Part shown: one piece after another, positions 27,787 to 37,400 of the stretch
Numbering within the stretch: position 1 is the stretch's first letter
Layout of the letters: each line of letters opens with the position of its first letter
DNA from: Paracoccus caeni
GTDB taxonomy: Bacteria > Pseudomonadota > Alphaproteobacteria > Rhodobacterales > Rhodobacteraceae
DNA length: 64,000 nt
NCBI RefSeq assembly: GCF_016629665.1
Contig: NZ_JAEPRQ010000002.1
Location: forward strand, 248,001-312,000
Direction: 5' to 3'
Made by a program: the position numbers and the translations under genes
Notes under the pieces: generated by a model
Database searches by the model: none
What the model saw: only the letters and a program-made list of their open reading frames with translations
Told to the model about the DNA's origin: nothing

Positions 27787-29922
27787 ATGAGTGCGAACCA
27801 TCTTCTGCTGCCGCTGTCTCTTGTCCTCTGCGCCACCTCGCCCGCAGCACTTTTGGCTCAGGACACTGCCACCGAACCCTACACCCTGCAGACCATCACC
27901 CTGCACGGCGAAAGCGCGACCGGCCCGATAGACGGCCCCTTCGCCCTTGAAAGCCGCACCGCCACCAAATCCGACACCCCGATCCTTGAAACGCCCCGCG
28001 CCATCAGCGTCGTGTCCTCGACCGAGATCGCAGCGCGCGGCGGCGCCCAGACCATCGGCGAAACGCTTGGCTATACGCCGGGTGTCTTTTCGACCCCGAT
28101 CGCCACCAACCGGACCAACTGGACCGAACGGCTGCGCGGCTTTTCGAATTACCAAAGCGGCTATCAGGACGGCCTGATCGACCCGACCGGCATGGACCGC
28201 GCCCAACCGCAGATCGAGCCATTCGGGGCCGAACGGGTCGAGGTGCTGAAAGGCCCGGCCTCGGTCCTTTACGGACAGATGAGTCCCGGCGGCATGGTCA
28301 ATGTGGTCAGCAAGCGCCCGACCTTCGAACCTGGCGGCGAGACGATGTTGCAATATGGCAGCTATAGCCGCCTGCAGGCCGGGGTCGATCTGAACGGCGT
28401 GATCGGCGACGGATCGAGCCTTGGTTGGCGCTTGGTCGGGATGGTGCAGGATGCGAACACCATGATCGATCAGGTCGAGGATGACCGCCTTTATCTTGCG
28501 CCCAGCCTGACATGGCGCCCCGATGATGCGACCTCGCTGACGATCCTGACCCATTACCGCCGCGCCACCGGGGCCGAAGGCTCGCAAAGCGTTCCGCCAG
28601 AGCTGATCGACCAACTGCCCAGCGACATCAATATCGGCGATCCGAATTTCGACACCTACACGCAAGAGCAATGGGCGATCGGCTATGAATTCAGCCGCGA
28701 GATCACGCCAAATCTGACCTTCACCCAGAATGCCCGCTATCAGCGGCTGGATGTCAGCTATCGCCAGCTTTACATCGCCTTCCCGACCGATGATCCGACC
28801 GATACGCCCAGCACCTATCTGCGCACCCCCTACCTGCTGGACGAGACGCTGAAACAATTCGCCATCGACACCCGCCTCACCGCGAATTTCGACACCGGCG
28901 CGGCGCGGCACACGCTGTTGGCGGGCGTCGATTACCGGCACAGCAAATCGGTGAATGGCAGCGATTACCTTTATGGCATGGGACCGGCAATCGATCTGCT
29001 TGATCCGGTCTATGGGCTGACCTTCCCCGACTATCCGCGCGCGGCGGCCTCGCAGGAAAAGATCAGCCATACCGGCATCTATCTGCAGGATCAGGTCGAG
29101 CTTGGCCGCTGGCGTCTGTCGGCAGGGCTGCGCCATGACAGCGCCAAGACCAGCCTCGATGTCGAAGGCACGGAATGGGACACGGCGACCGACGATTCCA
29201 AGGTCTCATGGAATGCGGGCGTGCTGTATCTGATGGATAACGGCCTTGCGCCCTATGCCTCTTACGCGACTTCGTTCAAGCCCGAACCGGGCCAGACGTG
29301 GGACAAGACGCCATTTGAACCCTCGATCGGCAAACAGGTCGAGATCGGGGTGAAATACCAGCCGACCGGCAGCGATACCCTGCTGACCTTCTCGGCCTTC
29401 GATCTGCGGCGGACCAATGTGCTGACCGACGATCCCGACCATCAATTCGAATCGATCCAGACCGGCGAAGTCCGGATGCGCGGGGTCGAGGTCGAAGGAC
29501 GGACCAAGATCGGCCCGGTTCAGGCAGTCATGGCCTATACCTATCTCGACAGCGAAATCACCGAGGCGAATGACGGCACAGAGGGTAACCGTCAGTTCGA
29601 CACGCCACGGCAACTGGCCTCGATCTGGCTTGATTATACCTTCGATGAAGGCGCGCTGAACGGGCTGACCCTTGGCGGCGGCGTCCGGCACTGGTCGGGC
29701 TATTGGGGCGATAATGGCAATGCGATCTGGAACAAGGGACAGACGCTTGTGGACCTTGCCGCCAGCTATGACTTCGGCGCGCGGCGACCGGAACTTGCGG
29801 GGGTGACGCTGGATCTGAATGTGAGCAATCTGGCCGACCGCCGGATCGAGGCCTGCACCGAATGGGGTTGCGAATTCGGCGATGAGCGCGTCGCCAGCGC
29901 CACTCTGCGCTACAAATGGTAG
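27787..29922 (+). CDS. TonB-dependent siderophore-type receptor
   Basis: A 711-residue outer-membrane receptor. A signal peptide (to about residue 22) is followed by a plug domain (about 55-170: TPRAISVVS, the PTGMDRAQPQIEPFGAERVEVLKGPASVLYGQ region, then PGGMVNVVSKRP) and a 22-strand barrel ending in YKW, with a terminal aromatic as expected. It resembles FhuA/FhuE-type ferric-siderophore receptors. CTGGAGG precedes the ATG. No siderophore ABC genes are adjacent. The substrate is inferred only from family. Confidence 0.92.
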   Translation: MSANHLLLPLSLVLCATSPAALLAQDTATEPYTLQTITLHGESATGPIDGPFALESRTATKSDTPILETPRAISVVSSTEIAARGGAQTIGETLGYTPGVFSTPIATNRTNWTERLRGFSNYQSGYQDGLIDPTGMDRAQPQIEPFGAERVEVLKGPASVLYGQMSPGGMVNVVSKRPTFEPGGETMLQYGSYSRLQAGVDLNGVIGDGSSLGWRLVGMVQDANTMIDQVEDDRLYLAPSLTWRPDDATSLTILTHYRRATGAEGSQSVPPELIDQLPSDINIGDPNFDTYTQEQWAIGYEFSREITPNLTFTQNARYQRLDVSYRQLYIAFPTDDPTDTPSTYLRTPYLLDETLKQFAIDTRLTANFDTGAARHTLLAGVDYRHSKSVNGSDYLYGMGPAIDLLDPVYGLTFPDYPRAAASQEKISHTGIYLQDQVELGRWRLSAGLRHDSAKTSLDVEGTEWDTATDDSKVSWNAGVLYLMDNGLAPYASYATSFKPEPGQTWDKTPFEPSIGKQVEIGVKYQPTGSDTLLTFSAFDLRRTNVLTDDPDHQFESIQTGEVRMRGVEVEGRTKIGPVQAVMAYTYLDSEITEANDGTEGNRQFDTPRQLASIWLDYTFDEGALNGLTLGGGVRHWSGYWGDNGNAIWNKGQTLVDLAASYDFGARRPELAGVTLDLNVSNLADRRIEACTEWGCEFGDERVASATLRYKW

Positions 29923-30004
29923 AAATCGCGCAACGCGGCAGCTTCTTCGTTGAATAGATACCGACAGCGCGCGAGCCGCCAAGGCGCGGCCCGTGACTGT
30001 TCCT

Positions 30005-31228
30005 CTAACTGCTCCGCCGCGCCCGGTTCTCGACCGCCTGCCGGAACAGTTGCATGTATCGCGGCGCGACCGATGACAGGCTGAACTGTTGCCCCAGAAT
30101 CCGCGCCGACCGGCTTAGCCGCGCGCGGCGGTCGGGATCGTCTTTCAGCGCCCGGATCGCCGACAACCATGCCTCGTCGTCATCAGGCAGCAGAACCCCG
30201 TTCACCTCGTTCTGGATCAACTCGGCCGGATAGCCGCGATCAGGGGCCACGACACAGCCGCCACGCATAAGGATCTCCATCAAGCCCCAATTGGCGACGC
30301 CGTAGCGAAGCGGATAGAGGAACAGATCGATCCCGCGCAGACGGCGGGCAAATTCGGCGTAGGGCAGCTTGCCGGGGCAATCGATCACCTTCGCCGCTTC
30401 GGGATATTCGCGCATCAGATGGCCGCGGAAATCGGCGACCTCGCCGCCATATTTCCGCTGCACCCATTGCTGTTCATAGCCGTAGGTGGACCCGTCCGAG
30501 CCGCCAAGCGCCACGAAATCCGCATCCATCCCTTCGCGCGCCAGCCTGTCCACCAGCCGCATATAGGTATCAAACCCCTTCGAGCTGGACAGATCGCGGG
30601 CCGAGAAGCCGATGGTGAAGCGATGGTCAGACGCGGTTTCGGGCGCGGCCTCCTCGATCTCCAGCCCTTCAAGCTGAACCTCGATATTGCCCTGAAGTGC
30701 GGGCGGGAACATGCGCTTGGCGTGATGGCTGGGGCAGATCACCAGATCGCTGCGCAGGGCCTGATGGAAATGCAGCATCTCGATATTCTTGTCGCTCATC
30801 CGCTGGGCCAGATCGGGCGGATAGGACGGATCCCAGCCATGGGCGCGATAGCTGGGAAATTCGACATAGCTGACGATGGCCGCGTCGATCTCGTCATAAA
30901 GAAAATGCGGCGCGCCCCATAGCGAATGGGCGACGACCACATCGATGGGCTTGGTTTTCTGAAACTCGCGCAGCGCCAGCAAGACGCCCCGCCCGATCCG
31001 GGCCGAGCGTTCCAACTTGGCCGTATAGTAGTAATTCGGATCACCCACGATGGGACCGTCCGGCTGAAACGCCAGAATATGCGGGCCACGATCGGCATGT
31101 TTCTGACGATGACCGGGCGTCGTCAGAAAATAGGCCTCGGCCTGTCCGGTCCGGCGGAGATGGTCACAAAGGGCTCCGAACTGGCCGGGATAGACGGCGC
31201 CCACGAAAACGATCACTGGTTTCGACAT
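30005..31228 (-). CDS. Glycosyltransferase, GT4-like (GT-B fold)
   Basis: A 407-residue protein. The N-terminal Rossmann-like half begins KPVIVFVGAVYPGQFGAL. The C-terminal nucleotide-sugar half has the KGFDTYMRLVDRL and LFLYPLRYGVANWGLMEILMRG segments, the latter at the place of the GT4 E-x7-E motif. The start at 31228 follows GAAGGGGG; a GTG two codons upstream overlaps that site. It is 48 bp downstream of a response-regulator gene and co-directional, so it is likely co-transcribed with it and may glycosylate the neighbouring repeat protein or make a surface glycan. Confidence 0.85.
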   Translation of the reverse strand: MSKPVIVFVGAVYPGQFGALCDHLRRTGQAEAYFLTTPGHRQKHADRGPHILAFQPDGPIVGDPNYYYTAKLERSARIGRGVLLALREFQKTKPIDVVVAHSLWGAPHFLYDEIDAAIVSYVEFPSYRAHGWDPSYPPDLAQRMSDKNIEMLHFHQALRSDLVICPSHHAKRMFPPALQGNIEVQLEGLEIEEAAPETASDHRFTIGFSARDLSSSKGFDTYMRLVDRLAREGMDADFVALGGSDGSTYGYEQQWVQRKYGGEVADFRGHLMREYPEAAKVIDCPGKLPYAEFARRLRGIDLFLYPLRYGVANWGLMEILMRGGCVVAPDRGYPAELIQNEVNGVLLPDDDEAWLSAIRALKDDPDRRARLSRSARILGQQFSLSSVAPRYMQLFRQAVENRARRSS

Positions 31229-31276
31229 GGGCACCCCCTTCGTCCGGTTGCCGATATCGGTGTGACTCGGATGTTG

Positions 31277-31942
31277 TCAGATCAGTTTGCGGTCGCGTGC
31301 CACCACCACAGCCTGCGTGCGGTTGGTCGCGCCCAGCTTTTTGCAGATCGATTTCACATGCATTTTCACCGTCGGCTCGGCAAGGCTCAGCGCCGCCCCG
31401 ATCTCCCGGTTCAGCTTGCCCTCGGCCAGAAGCTCCAGCACGGTGAATTCGCGTTTCGACAGCGTCGCCTCGGAATCGTCGCTGCTGCGACCGCTGCGTT
31501 TTTCGACCAGCTCTATTGGCAGATAACGCCCGCCCCCCGCCATAAAACGGATCTCGTTGGCAAGGTTCTTCAGCGAGGCGGTCTTCAGGACGATCCCCGC
31601 GCCGCCCAGCGACATCACCTCATCCACCACCCGCGAAGCGGGGTTGCTGGTCAGGATGCCGACCGGCTTCTTACCGTTGCGCTGCAGCGCCTTGCCCAAC
31701 CCGGTCAGCCCGTCCATGCCCGGCATGTCCAGATCGACCAGCACCAGATCGAACGGCCCATGTCCGTCAATCGCATCCAGCGCCGCCGGAAGATCGGGCA
31801 CGGTCCTGACATCGATATCCGGCACCCCCGCCAGATACAGTTCAAACATTTCAAGGATCATCGCGTGGTCGTCCGCGATCAACACATTCAGGGTTTTCGG
31901 CGTATGTTCGTTCATCTGCTCTGCCCCCGGCTTCATCGCCAT
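31277..31942 (-). CDS. Response regulator, NarL/LuxR type
   Basis: A 221-residue two-domain regulator. The receiver domain has acidic residues DDH near 24-26, phospho-acceptor Asp70 in LVDLDMPGMDG and the conserved Lys near 121. The LuxR-type helix-turn-helix is at about 162-218 (LSKREFTVLELLAEGKLNREIGAALSLAEPTVKMHVKSI). AGGGGAA precedes the ATG at 31942; an internal ATG (31915) is an alternative. It lies between a hybrid kinase gene and a glycosyltransferase gene on the same strand and is the probable output of that kinase. Confidence 0.92.
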   Translation of the reverse strand: MAMKPGAEQMNEHTPKTLNVLIADDHAMILEMFELYLAGVPDIDVRTVPDLPAALDAIDGHGPFDLVLVDLDMPGMDGLTGLGKALQRNGKKPVGILTSNPASRVVDEVMSLGGAGIVLKTASLKNLANEIRFMAGGGRYLPIELVEKRSGRSSDDSEATLSKREFTVLELLAEGKLNREIGAALSLAEPTVKMHVKSICKKLGATNRTQAVVVARDRKLI

Positions 31943-32022
31943 CTAACGCTTCCCCTGCCTCTCGAAACCGGAAAGAGAGTATGAGCGGCGGGCTGGCGGG
32001 TCCTGGTTACCATGACTATCAT

Positions 32023-32041
32023 ATACTATTCTTTAGTATGG
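32023..32041 (-). promoter_or_regulatory. Palindrome with shared CTTTAGTATGG motif upstream of the response-regulator gene
   Basis: ATACTA (32023-32028) and TAGTAT (32034-32039) form an inverted repeat with a 5-bp gap, 80 bp upstream of the response-regulator start. The sequence CTTTAGTATGG (32031-32041) recurs exactly at 34318-34328 in the kinase/adhesin intergenic region. It is a candidate binding site for the regulator. Confidence 0.5.
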
Positions 32042-32099
32042 TTTGCGATATATCCTTCTCTGCGAAGGCTACAAGTTGACTGAATCGTCAGCTTTCCGC

Positions 32100-34217
32100 T
32101 CATGACAGTTTTTCGGTCATCTTGCGGGTCTCTTCCAAAGCCTCTTCCAGCGGTGCGAAAAGGTCTGAAATCGTTACCGGATCTTCGGCCACGGCCAGTT
32201 CGATGGCTCTCAGCCGCTTTTCGACCAGAACCAGCCCGGTCAACCCGCTGGCCCCGGTGGCGGCATGCAATTGCCTTGGCGTGTCCGGTCCGATGCCTTC
32301 CTGCTTCAGCCCTTCCAGCACCGTCCGCGCCTCGGCCAGCGCCCGGTTCATGAAGTCGCGTGCCGGGCCTTGGCCCAGACGTTCGATCAGATCGGCGGCG
32401 ATCTCTTCGTCCAGCACGGTCTGCCGCGCCAGCCGCGCCGCAGCGGCGGCCTCGGCCCCGCTGTCGCGGATCGGCGCATCGGCCAGAGCCTCGACCAAAG
32501 CTGCGGAAAGCTCTTGCGGGCGGATCGGTTTTTCCAGCACCCGCAGCATCCCCGCCTCAAGACAGGCGGCGCGGATCTGCGGATCGACATGGGCGGTCAG
32601 CCCGACCACCCTGCCCCGCCACGGAACCGAGGCCGAAGGATCGCCCGCCCGCAACACCCGCGCCAGTTCGATCCCGCTCATCCGCGGCAGGGTCACGTCG
32701 GTCAGCACCAGCTCCACCCGGCTTGCCACCTCTTTACGGGCCAGCAGCGCCAGCGCCTCGGGACCGCTGCCGACCGCCAGCACCTCGGCCCCGAAACTTT
32801 CGACGATCTGGCTCAGCCAGTCGCGGCTGGCCGGGCTATCCTCGACCAACACGATGCTGCGTCCGACCAGCGGCGCATCGGCAGCCACCGAAAGACGCGG
32901 CAGGTCCGGCAGTTCCGGCGCGCGCGGCAGGCTGAAGCTGGCGGCCAGAACCGTGCCCACCACCCGCGCCTGAACATCCGGCGCAATAGGTTCGCCATCC
33001 GGGCCACGGTCTGCGACGGTGATCTGACCGCCCAACTGTTTCAGCGCATGGGCCAGGACGTTCAGCCCGGCCGAGGGACGCTTGCCCGTCGTTTCGGCAG
33101 GCGCAGGCAGATCGCCCATCGGCAGTCCCAAAGCCTCGCTCAACCGCGCGCGCTGCGCCGGGGGCAGACCGCCGCCTTCGTCCCGCACCTCGACCCGGAT
33201 CGCCCAGATTTCGTCCTGATCGTCGTCCAGCACCGTCGGATGCAGCGGCTTGCAGGACAGCAGCACCTGAACCCGACCGCCGCCGTGATTGACCGAGTTG
33301 TCGATCATGTTCTGGCACAGCGCCCGGACAAAGCGCAGCGGACCGTGCAGCAGCAGATCCTCGGGCGCGTCCACGGTCAGCGTCACCTCGGTCGCGCGGG
33401 CGGCGGCGATAGGCTCGACCAGCGCGATCAGGCTGCGCAGTTCCTCGGCAATGCGGAAATCCTCATCCGGCTGCGTGCCCGCAACGCTTCGCTCGCCCCG
33501 GATCACGCCCAGAACATTGCTGACATGATCCAGCGCCAGTTCGGCGGCGCGGCGCAGGCGATTGGTTACGGCGGCGCGGTCGCCCGCTTCGGGTTGCGGG
33601 TCCAGCAGGGCCTCGGCAGTGGCAAGAAGCGACTGGATCGGCGTGCGCAGATCATGCGCAACCCGCATCAGCGTGGCCGAGCGCGCGCGGTTGCGCAGCA
33701 GCGCGGCCTCTTGATCGCTTTCCGACAGGCGCAGCAGAAAACCCGAAGCAGGCCCAAGCGGGATCTGAACCAGCTCTCCCTGATAATCCTGCCCCTGATC
33801 CTGCCAGTTCAGCGCCACGCTGCCCGCCCGCTGCGCCCTGCGACAGAGGCCCGGCCAATCCAGCCGCTCGGTCAGGGCCGGACCGTCAAGGCCCAGTCGC
33901 TGTGCCGGGCCGTTGGTCAGAAGGATATCGCCGCGCAGATTGGCCAGCACGACCGCGCGCCGATCGGTGGCGATGAGGCGGGCCAGAGCCTGCAACACCG
34001 GGCGGGCCAACGCCGCCTTGTCGCGCCGCTCTGCCGCGTCGGTCGCATCCTCGCGCCCGGTTTCCTCGCCATTCTCCTGCTGCTGCACCCTTTCGCCCCT
34101 CATCGCCCGCGACCCGATTCCCGGCCCCAATTCGGGCCATGCCGACGGCTGGTCGCAGACCTGTCGCGCAAGCTGGCCCAGCCAGTTTTCATGATCTTGG
34201 ACAAAGGTTTCCGGCAC
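32100..34217 (-). CDS. Soluble hybrid histidine kinase (PAS-like, HisKA, HATPase, REC, Hpt)
   Basis: A protein of about 705 residues with no membrane helix. In order: a PAS-like N-terminal sensor (to about 170), HisKA with the H-box AHDLRTPIQ near residue 188, a HATPase_c domain with N-box NMIDNSVNHGG and a G-rich segment, a receiver domain with Asp in LTDVTLPRMSG, and a C-terminal Hpt-like helix with RQLHAATGASGL. This is a full internal phosphorelay. The start is uncertain: the frame opens at TTG 34253 without a Shine-Dalgarno, whereas GTG 34217 has GGGAAGG upstream and is preferred. It is divergent from the repeat protein and upstream of the response regulator. Confidence 0.88.
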   Translation of the reverse strand: MPETFVQDHENWLGQLARQVCDQPSAWPELGPGIGSRAMRGERVQQQENGEETGREDATDAAERRDKAALARPVLQALARLIATDRRAVVLANLRGDILLTNGPAQRLGLDGPALTERLDWPGLCRRAQRAGSVALNWQDQGQDYQGELVQIPLGPASGFLLRLSESDQEAALLRNRARSATLMRVAHDLRTPIQSLLATAEALLDPQPEAGDRAAVTNRLRRAAELALDHVSNVLGVIRGERSVAGTQPDEDFRIAEELRSLIALVEPIAAARATEVTLTVDAPEDLLLHGPLRFVRALCQNMIDNSVNHGGGRVQVLLSCKPLHPTVLDDDQDEIWAIRVEVRDEGGGLPPAQRARLSEALGLPMGDLPAPAETTGKRPSAGLNVLAHALKQLGGQITVADRGPDGEPIAPDVQARVVGTVLAASFSLPRAPELPDLPRLSVAADAPLVGRSIVLVEDSPASRDWLSQIVESFGAEVLAVGSGPEALALLARKEVASRVELVLTDVTLPRMSGIELARVLRAGDPSASVPWRGRVVGLTAHVDPQIRAACLEAGMLRVLEKPIRPQELSAALVEALADAPIRDSGAEAAAAARLARQTVLDEEIAADLIERLGQGPARDFMNRALAEARTVLEGLKQEGIGPDTPRQLHAATGASGLTGLVLVEKRLRAIELAVAEDPVTISDLFAPLEEALEETRKMTEKLS

Positions 34218-34301
34218 GACAAGCCTTCCCACGACGACCTCTGCATCCAGCAAGAGAAGCGATCCAGAAATACAGCCAGAAAGAAACGTATGGATCGCAA
34301 T

Positions 34302-34337
34302 AGTTATGTTGACATAACTTTAGTATGGGTCAAGAAT
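34302..34337. promoter_or_regulatory. Divergent promoter region with dyad, kinase/adhesin gap
   Basis: The dyad AGTTATG-TTGA-CATAACT (34302-34319) overlaps a -35-like TTGACA (34309-34314) that is followed after 17 bp by AAGAAT, pointing toward the repeat protein. The shared 11-mer CTTTAGTATGG is at 34318-34328, between the putative -35 and -10. On the minus strand TTGACC faces the kinase gene. The layout suits regulated divergent transcription. Confidence 0.5.
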
Positions 34338-34422
34338 ACATACCAACGGATCGATTCTTTTTCATGTCGCCTTTCTACTCAGTGTCCGGTCCAGGGGGAC
34401 CTGCATCAGAGAGGACAGCCAA

Positions 34423-37400
34423 ATGGCTCAGAGCATCATCCAGGCCGGCACGATTGCCGATGTATCGATTTCGGCTCTTCGGGCTGACATCAATGGCTAT
34501 GTGAAAACCGGCGACGATCTTGTCATCCAGCTTGCGAGCGGCGACGAGATTCTGGTCCAAGGATTTTTCATCCCGACCGAGGACGGCACCGCGCATCAGA
34601 TCGTTCTGGGCGATGGCACGATCATTCAGCTTGACGAGAATGGCGAAGAAGAGGCCGGCCTTGGGGCCGGCATGTTCGCTGACGACGGCGCCGCCGGCAT
34701 CGCAGCTCTGGGCGCAGCAGGTCTGGCAGCCGCAATGGGTGCGAGCGGTGGTGGTGGCGGTGGCGGCACCGATCCGACTGACGGAACTGACCCGACCGAC
34801 GGGACTGACCCGACCGACGGGACCGACCCGACTGACGGCACCGATCCGACTGACGGCACCGATCCGACCGATGGGACCGATCCGACTGACGGAACCGATC
34901 CGACTGACGGAACCGATCCGACTGACGGAACCGATCCGACTGACGGAACCGATCCGACCGACGGGACTGACCCGACGGATGGAACCGATCCGACTGACGG
35001 GACTGACCCGACCGACGGCACTGACCCTACCGACGGAACCGATCCGACTGACGGGACTGACCCGACCGACGGAACCGACCCGACCGATGGGACCGACCCA
35101 ACTGACGGGACCGACCCAACTGACGGGACCGACCCGACTGACGGCACCGATCCGACTGACGGCACCGATCCGACCGATGGGACCGATCCGACTGACGGAA
35201 CCGATCCGACTGACGGAACCGATCCGACCGACGGAACCGATCCGACCGACGGAACCGACCCCACTGATGGAACCGACCCGACCGACGGGACCGACCCCAC
35301 TGATGGAACCGATCCGACTGACGGGACGGACCCGACCGACGGCACCGATCCGACTGACGGGACGGACCCGACCGACGGAACCGACCCGACCGACGGAACT
35401 GACCCGACTGATGGGACCGATCCGACCGACGGCACTGACCCGACCGACGGAACCGATCCGACTGATGGGACCGATCCGACCGACGGCACCGATCCGACCG
35501 ACGGCACCGATCCGACTGACGGCACCGATCCGACCGATGGGACCGATCCGACTGACGGCACCGATCCGACCGACGGCACTGACCCGACCGACGGAACCGA
35601 TCCGACTGACGGGACTGACCCGACCGACGGAACCGACCCGACCGACGGAACTGACCCGACTGACGGCACCGATCCGACCGATGGGACCGATGATGTTCAA
35701 GGTCTGCTCGATCCGATCCTCGGGGATGGCGGCCTGCTTGGTGACATCACCGGAAATGACGGTCTGCTGGGCGATGTGACCGGCTCTGATGGGCTGCTGG
35801 GCGGATTGCTGGGCGAAGATGGGCCTCTGGGCGATCTTGCCTCGGGTCTGATCGGCGTGCCGATCCTGGGTGACGGTGTGGGCGATGGCTCGCAGGGCAT
35901 CCTTGACCCGCTTGTCGGCGATGGTGGTCTCTTGGGCGACATTACCGGAAACGGTGGCCTCCTGGGCGATGTGACCGGCTCGAACGGCGTCGTCGGCGAT
36001 CTGATCGGCAATGACGGCCTTCTGGGCGACCTCACCGGAAACGGTGGTCTGGTCGGCGATCTGACCGGAACCGGCCTGCTGGGTGGCAGCGGTGACGGCA
36101 ACGGAGGCGACGGGCTGCTGGGCGGTATCCTTGACGGGGTGCTTGGCGGCGAAGGCGGTCTTCTGGACGGCGTGACCGATACCGCAGGCGATCTGCTGGG
36201 CGGGGCCGGTGGCCTTGTCGGCGGAGTGACCGGAGTGGTCGGCGGCCTCTTGGGCATCGACGGCGATCAGGGCCTGCTGGACCCGATCATTGCGGATGGC
36301 GGATTGCTGGGAGATATCACGGGCAATGACGGGCTGCTCGGGGATGTGACTGGCAATGACGGCCTTCTGGGTGATGTCATCGGCGATACCGGGCTGCTTG
36401 GCTCGATCACCGGGGCGAATGGTCTGGTCGGCGATCTGACCGGCTCTGGTCTTCTGGGCGATGGCGGCGAAGGTAGTGGCGGCCTGATCGGCGGTCTCAT
36501 CCCGGCTGGTGTCGGCGATCTGGTCGGTGGTGTGACCGGCACGATCGGCGGCCTGCTGGACGGCGCCGGAGCGGGCGATCTGCTGGGCGGCATCACCGAC
36601 ACGGCTGGTGGTCTGCTGGGCAGCGCTGGCGGCCTTGTCGGCGGCGTGACCGGGACCATCGGTGGCCTGCTGGGCATCGACGGAGATCAGGGCCTGCTTG
36701 ATCCGATCATCGCGGATGGCGGATTGCTGGGAGATATCACGGGCAATGACGGGCTGCTCGGGGATGTGACTGGCAACGAAGGCCTTCTGGGTGATGTCAT
36801 CGGCGATCACGGCCTTCTGGCCTCGGTCACCGGCACGAACGGACTGGTCGGAGAACTGACCGGCACCGGATTGCTGGGCGATGGAGGCGAAGGCGGTGGC
36901 CTGCTGGGTGGCTTGCTCGGAGGCGGCGCTGGTGGCCTGCTTGGCGGTGTGACCGGCACGATCGGTGGCCTGCTGGGTGGCGACGGTGACGGCGATCTGC
37001 TGGGCGGTCTGCTCGGCGGCGGAGCCGGTGGCCTTCTCGGCGGAGTGACCGACACGGTTGGTGGCCTGCTGGGCGGCGATGGTGACGGCGATCTGCTGGG
37101 CGGCTTGCTCGGTGGCGGAGCCGGTGGCCTTCTCGGCGGCGTGACCGACACGGTTGGTGGCCTGCTCGGAGGCGACGGTGACGGCGATCTGCTGGGCGGT
37201 CTGCTCGGCGGCGGAGCCGGTGGCCTTCTCGGTGGAGTGACCGACACGGTTGGTGGCCTGCTGGGTGGCGATGGTGACGGTGATCTGCTGGGCGGCTTGC
37301 TCGGTGGTGGTGCCGGTGGCCTTCTCGGCGGCGTAACCGACACGGTTGGCGGCCTGCTGGGTGGCGATGGTGACGGCGATCTGCTGGGTGGTCTGCTCGG

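Noticed and set aside
32265..34487. 740-codon plus-strand frame opposite the hybrid kinase
   Set aside because: A shadow frame running through the kinase and the promoter region; no Shine-Dalgarno or domain. The kinase on the minus strand has all phosphotransfer motifs.
34768..35685. CRISPR-like repeat array
   Set aside because: Units are contiguous 18-mers without spacers, in frame, and encode one hexapeptide; no cas genes are present.
34375..36810. 811-codon open frame on the minus strand across the repeat region, plus 419-codon and 408-codon alternative frames
   Set aside because: They arise because an 18-bp GC-rich repeat lacking stops in one frame also lacks them in others. The plus-frame gene has a Shine-Dalgarno, a recognisable N-terminal domain, synonymous-only variation and a matching terminator.
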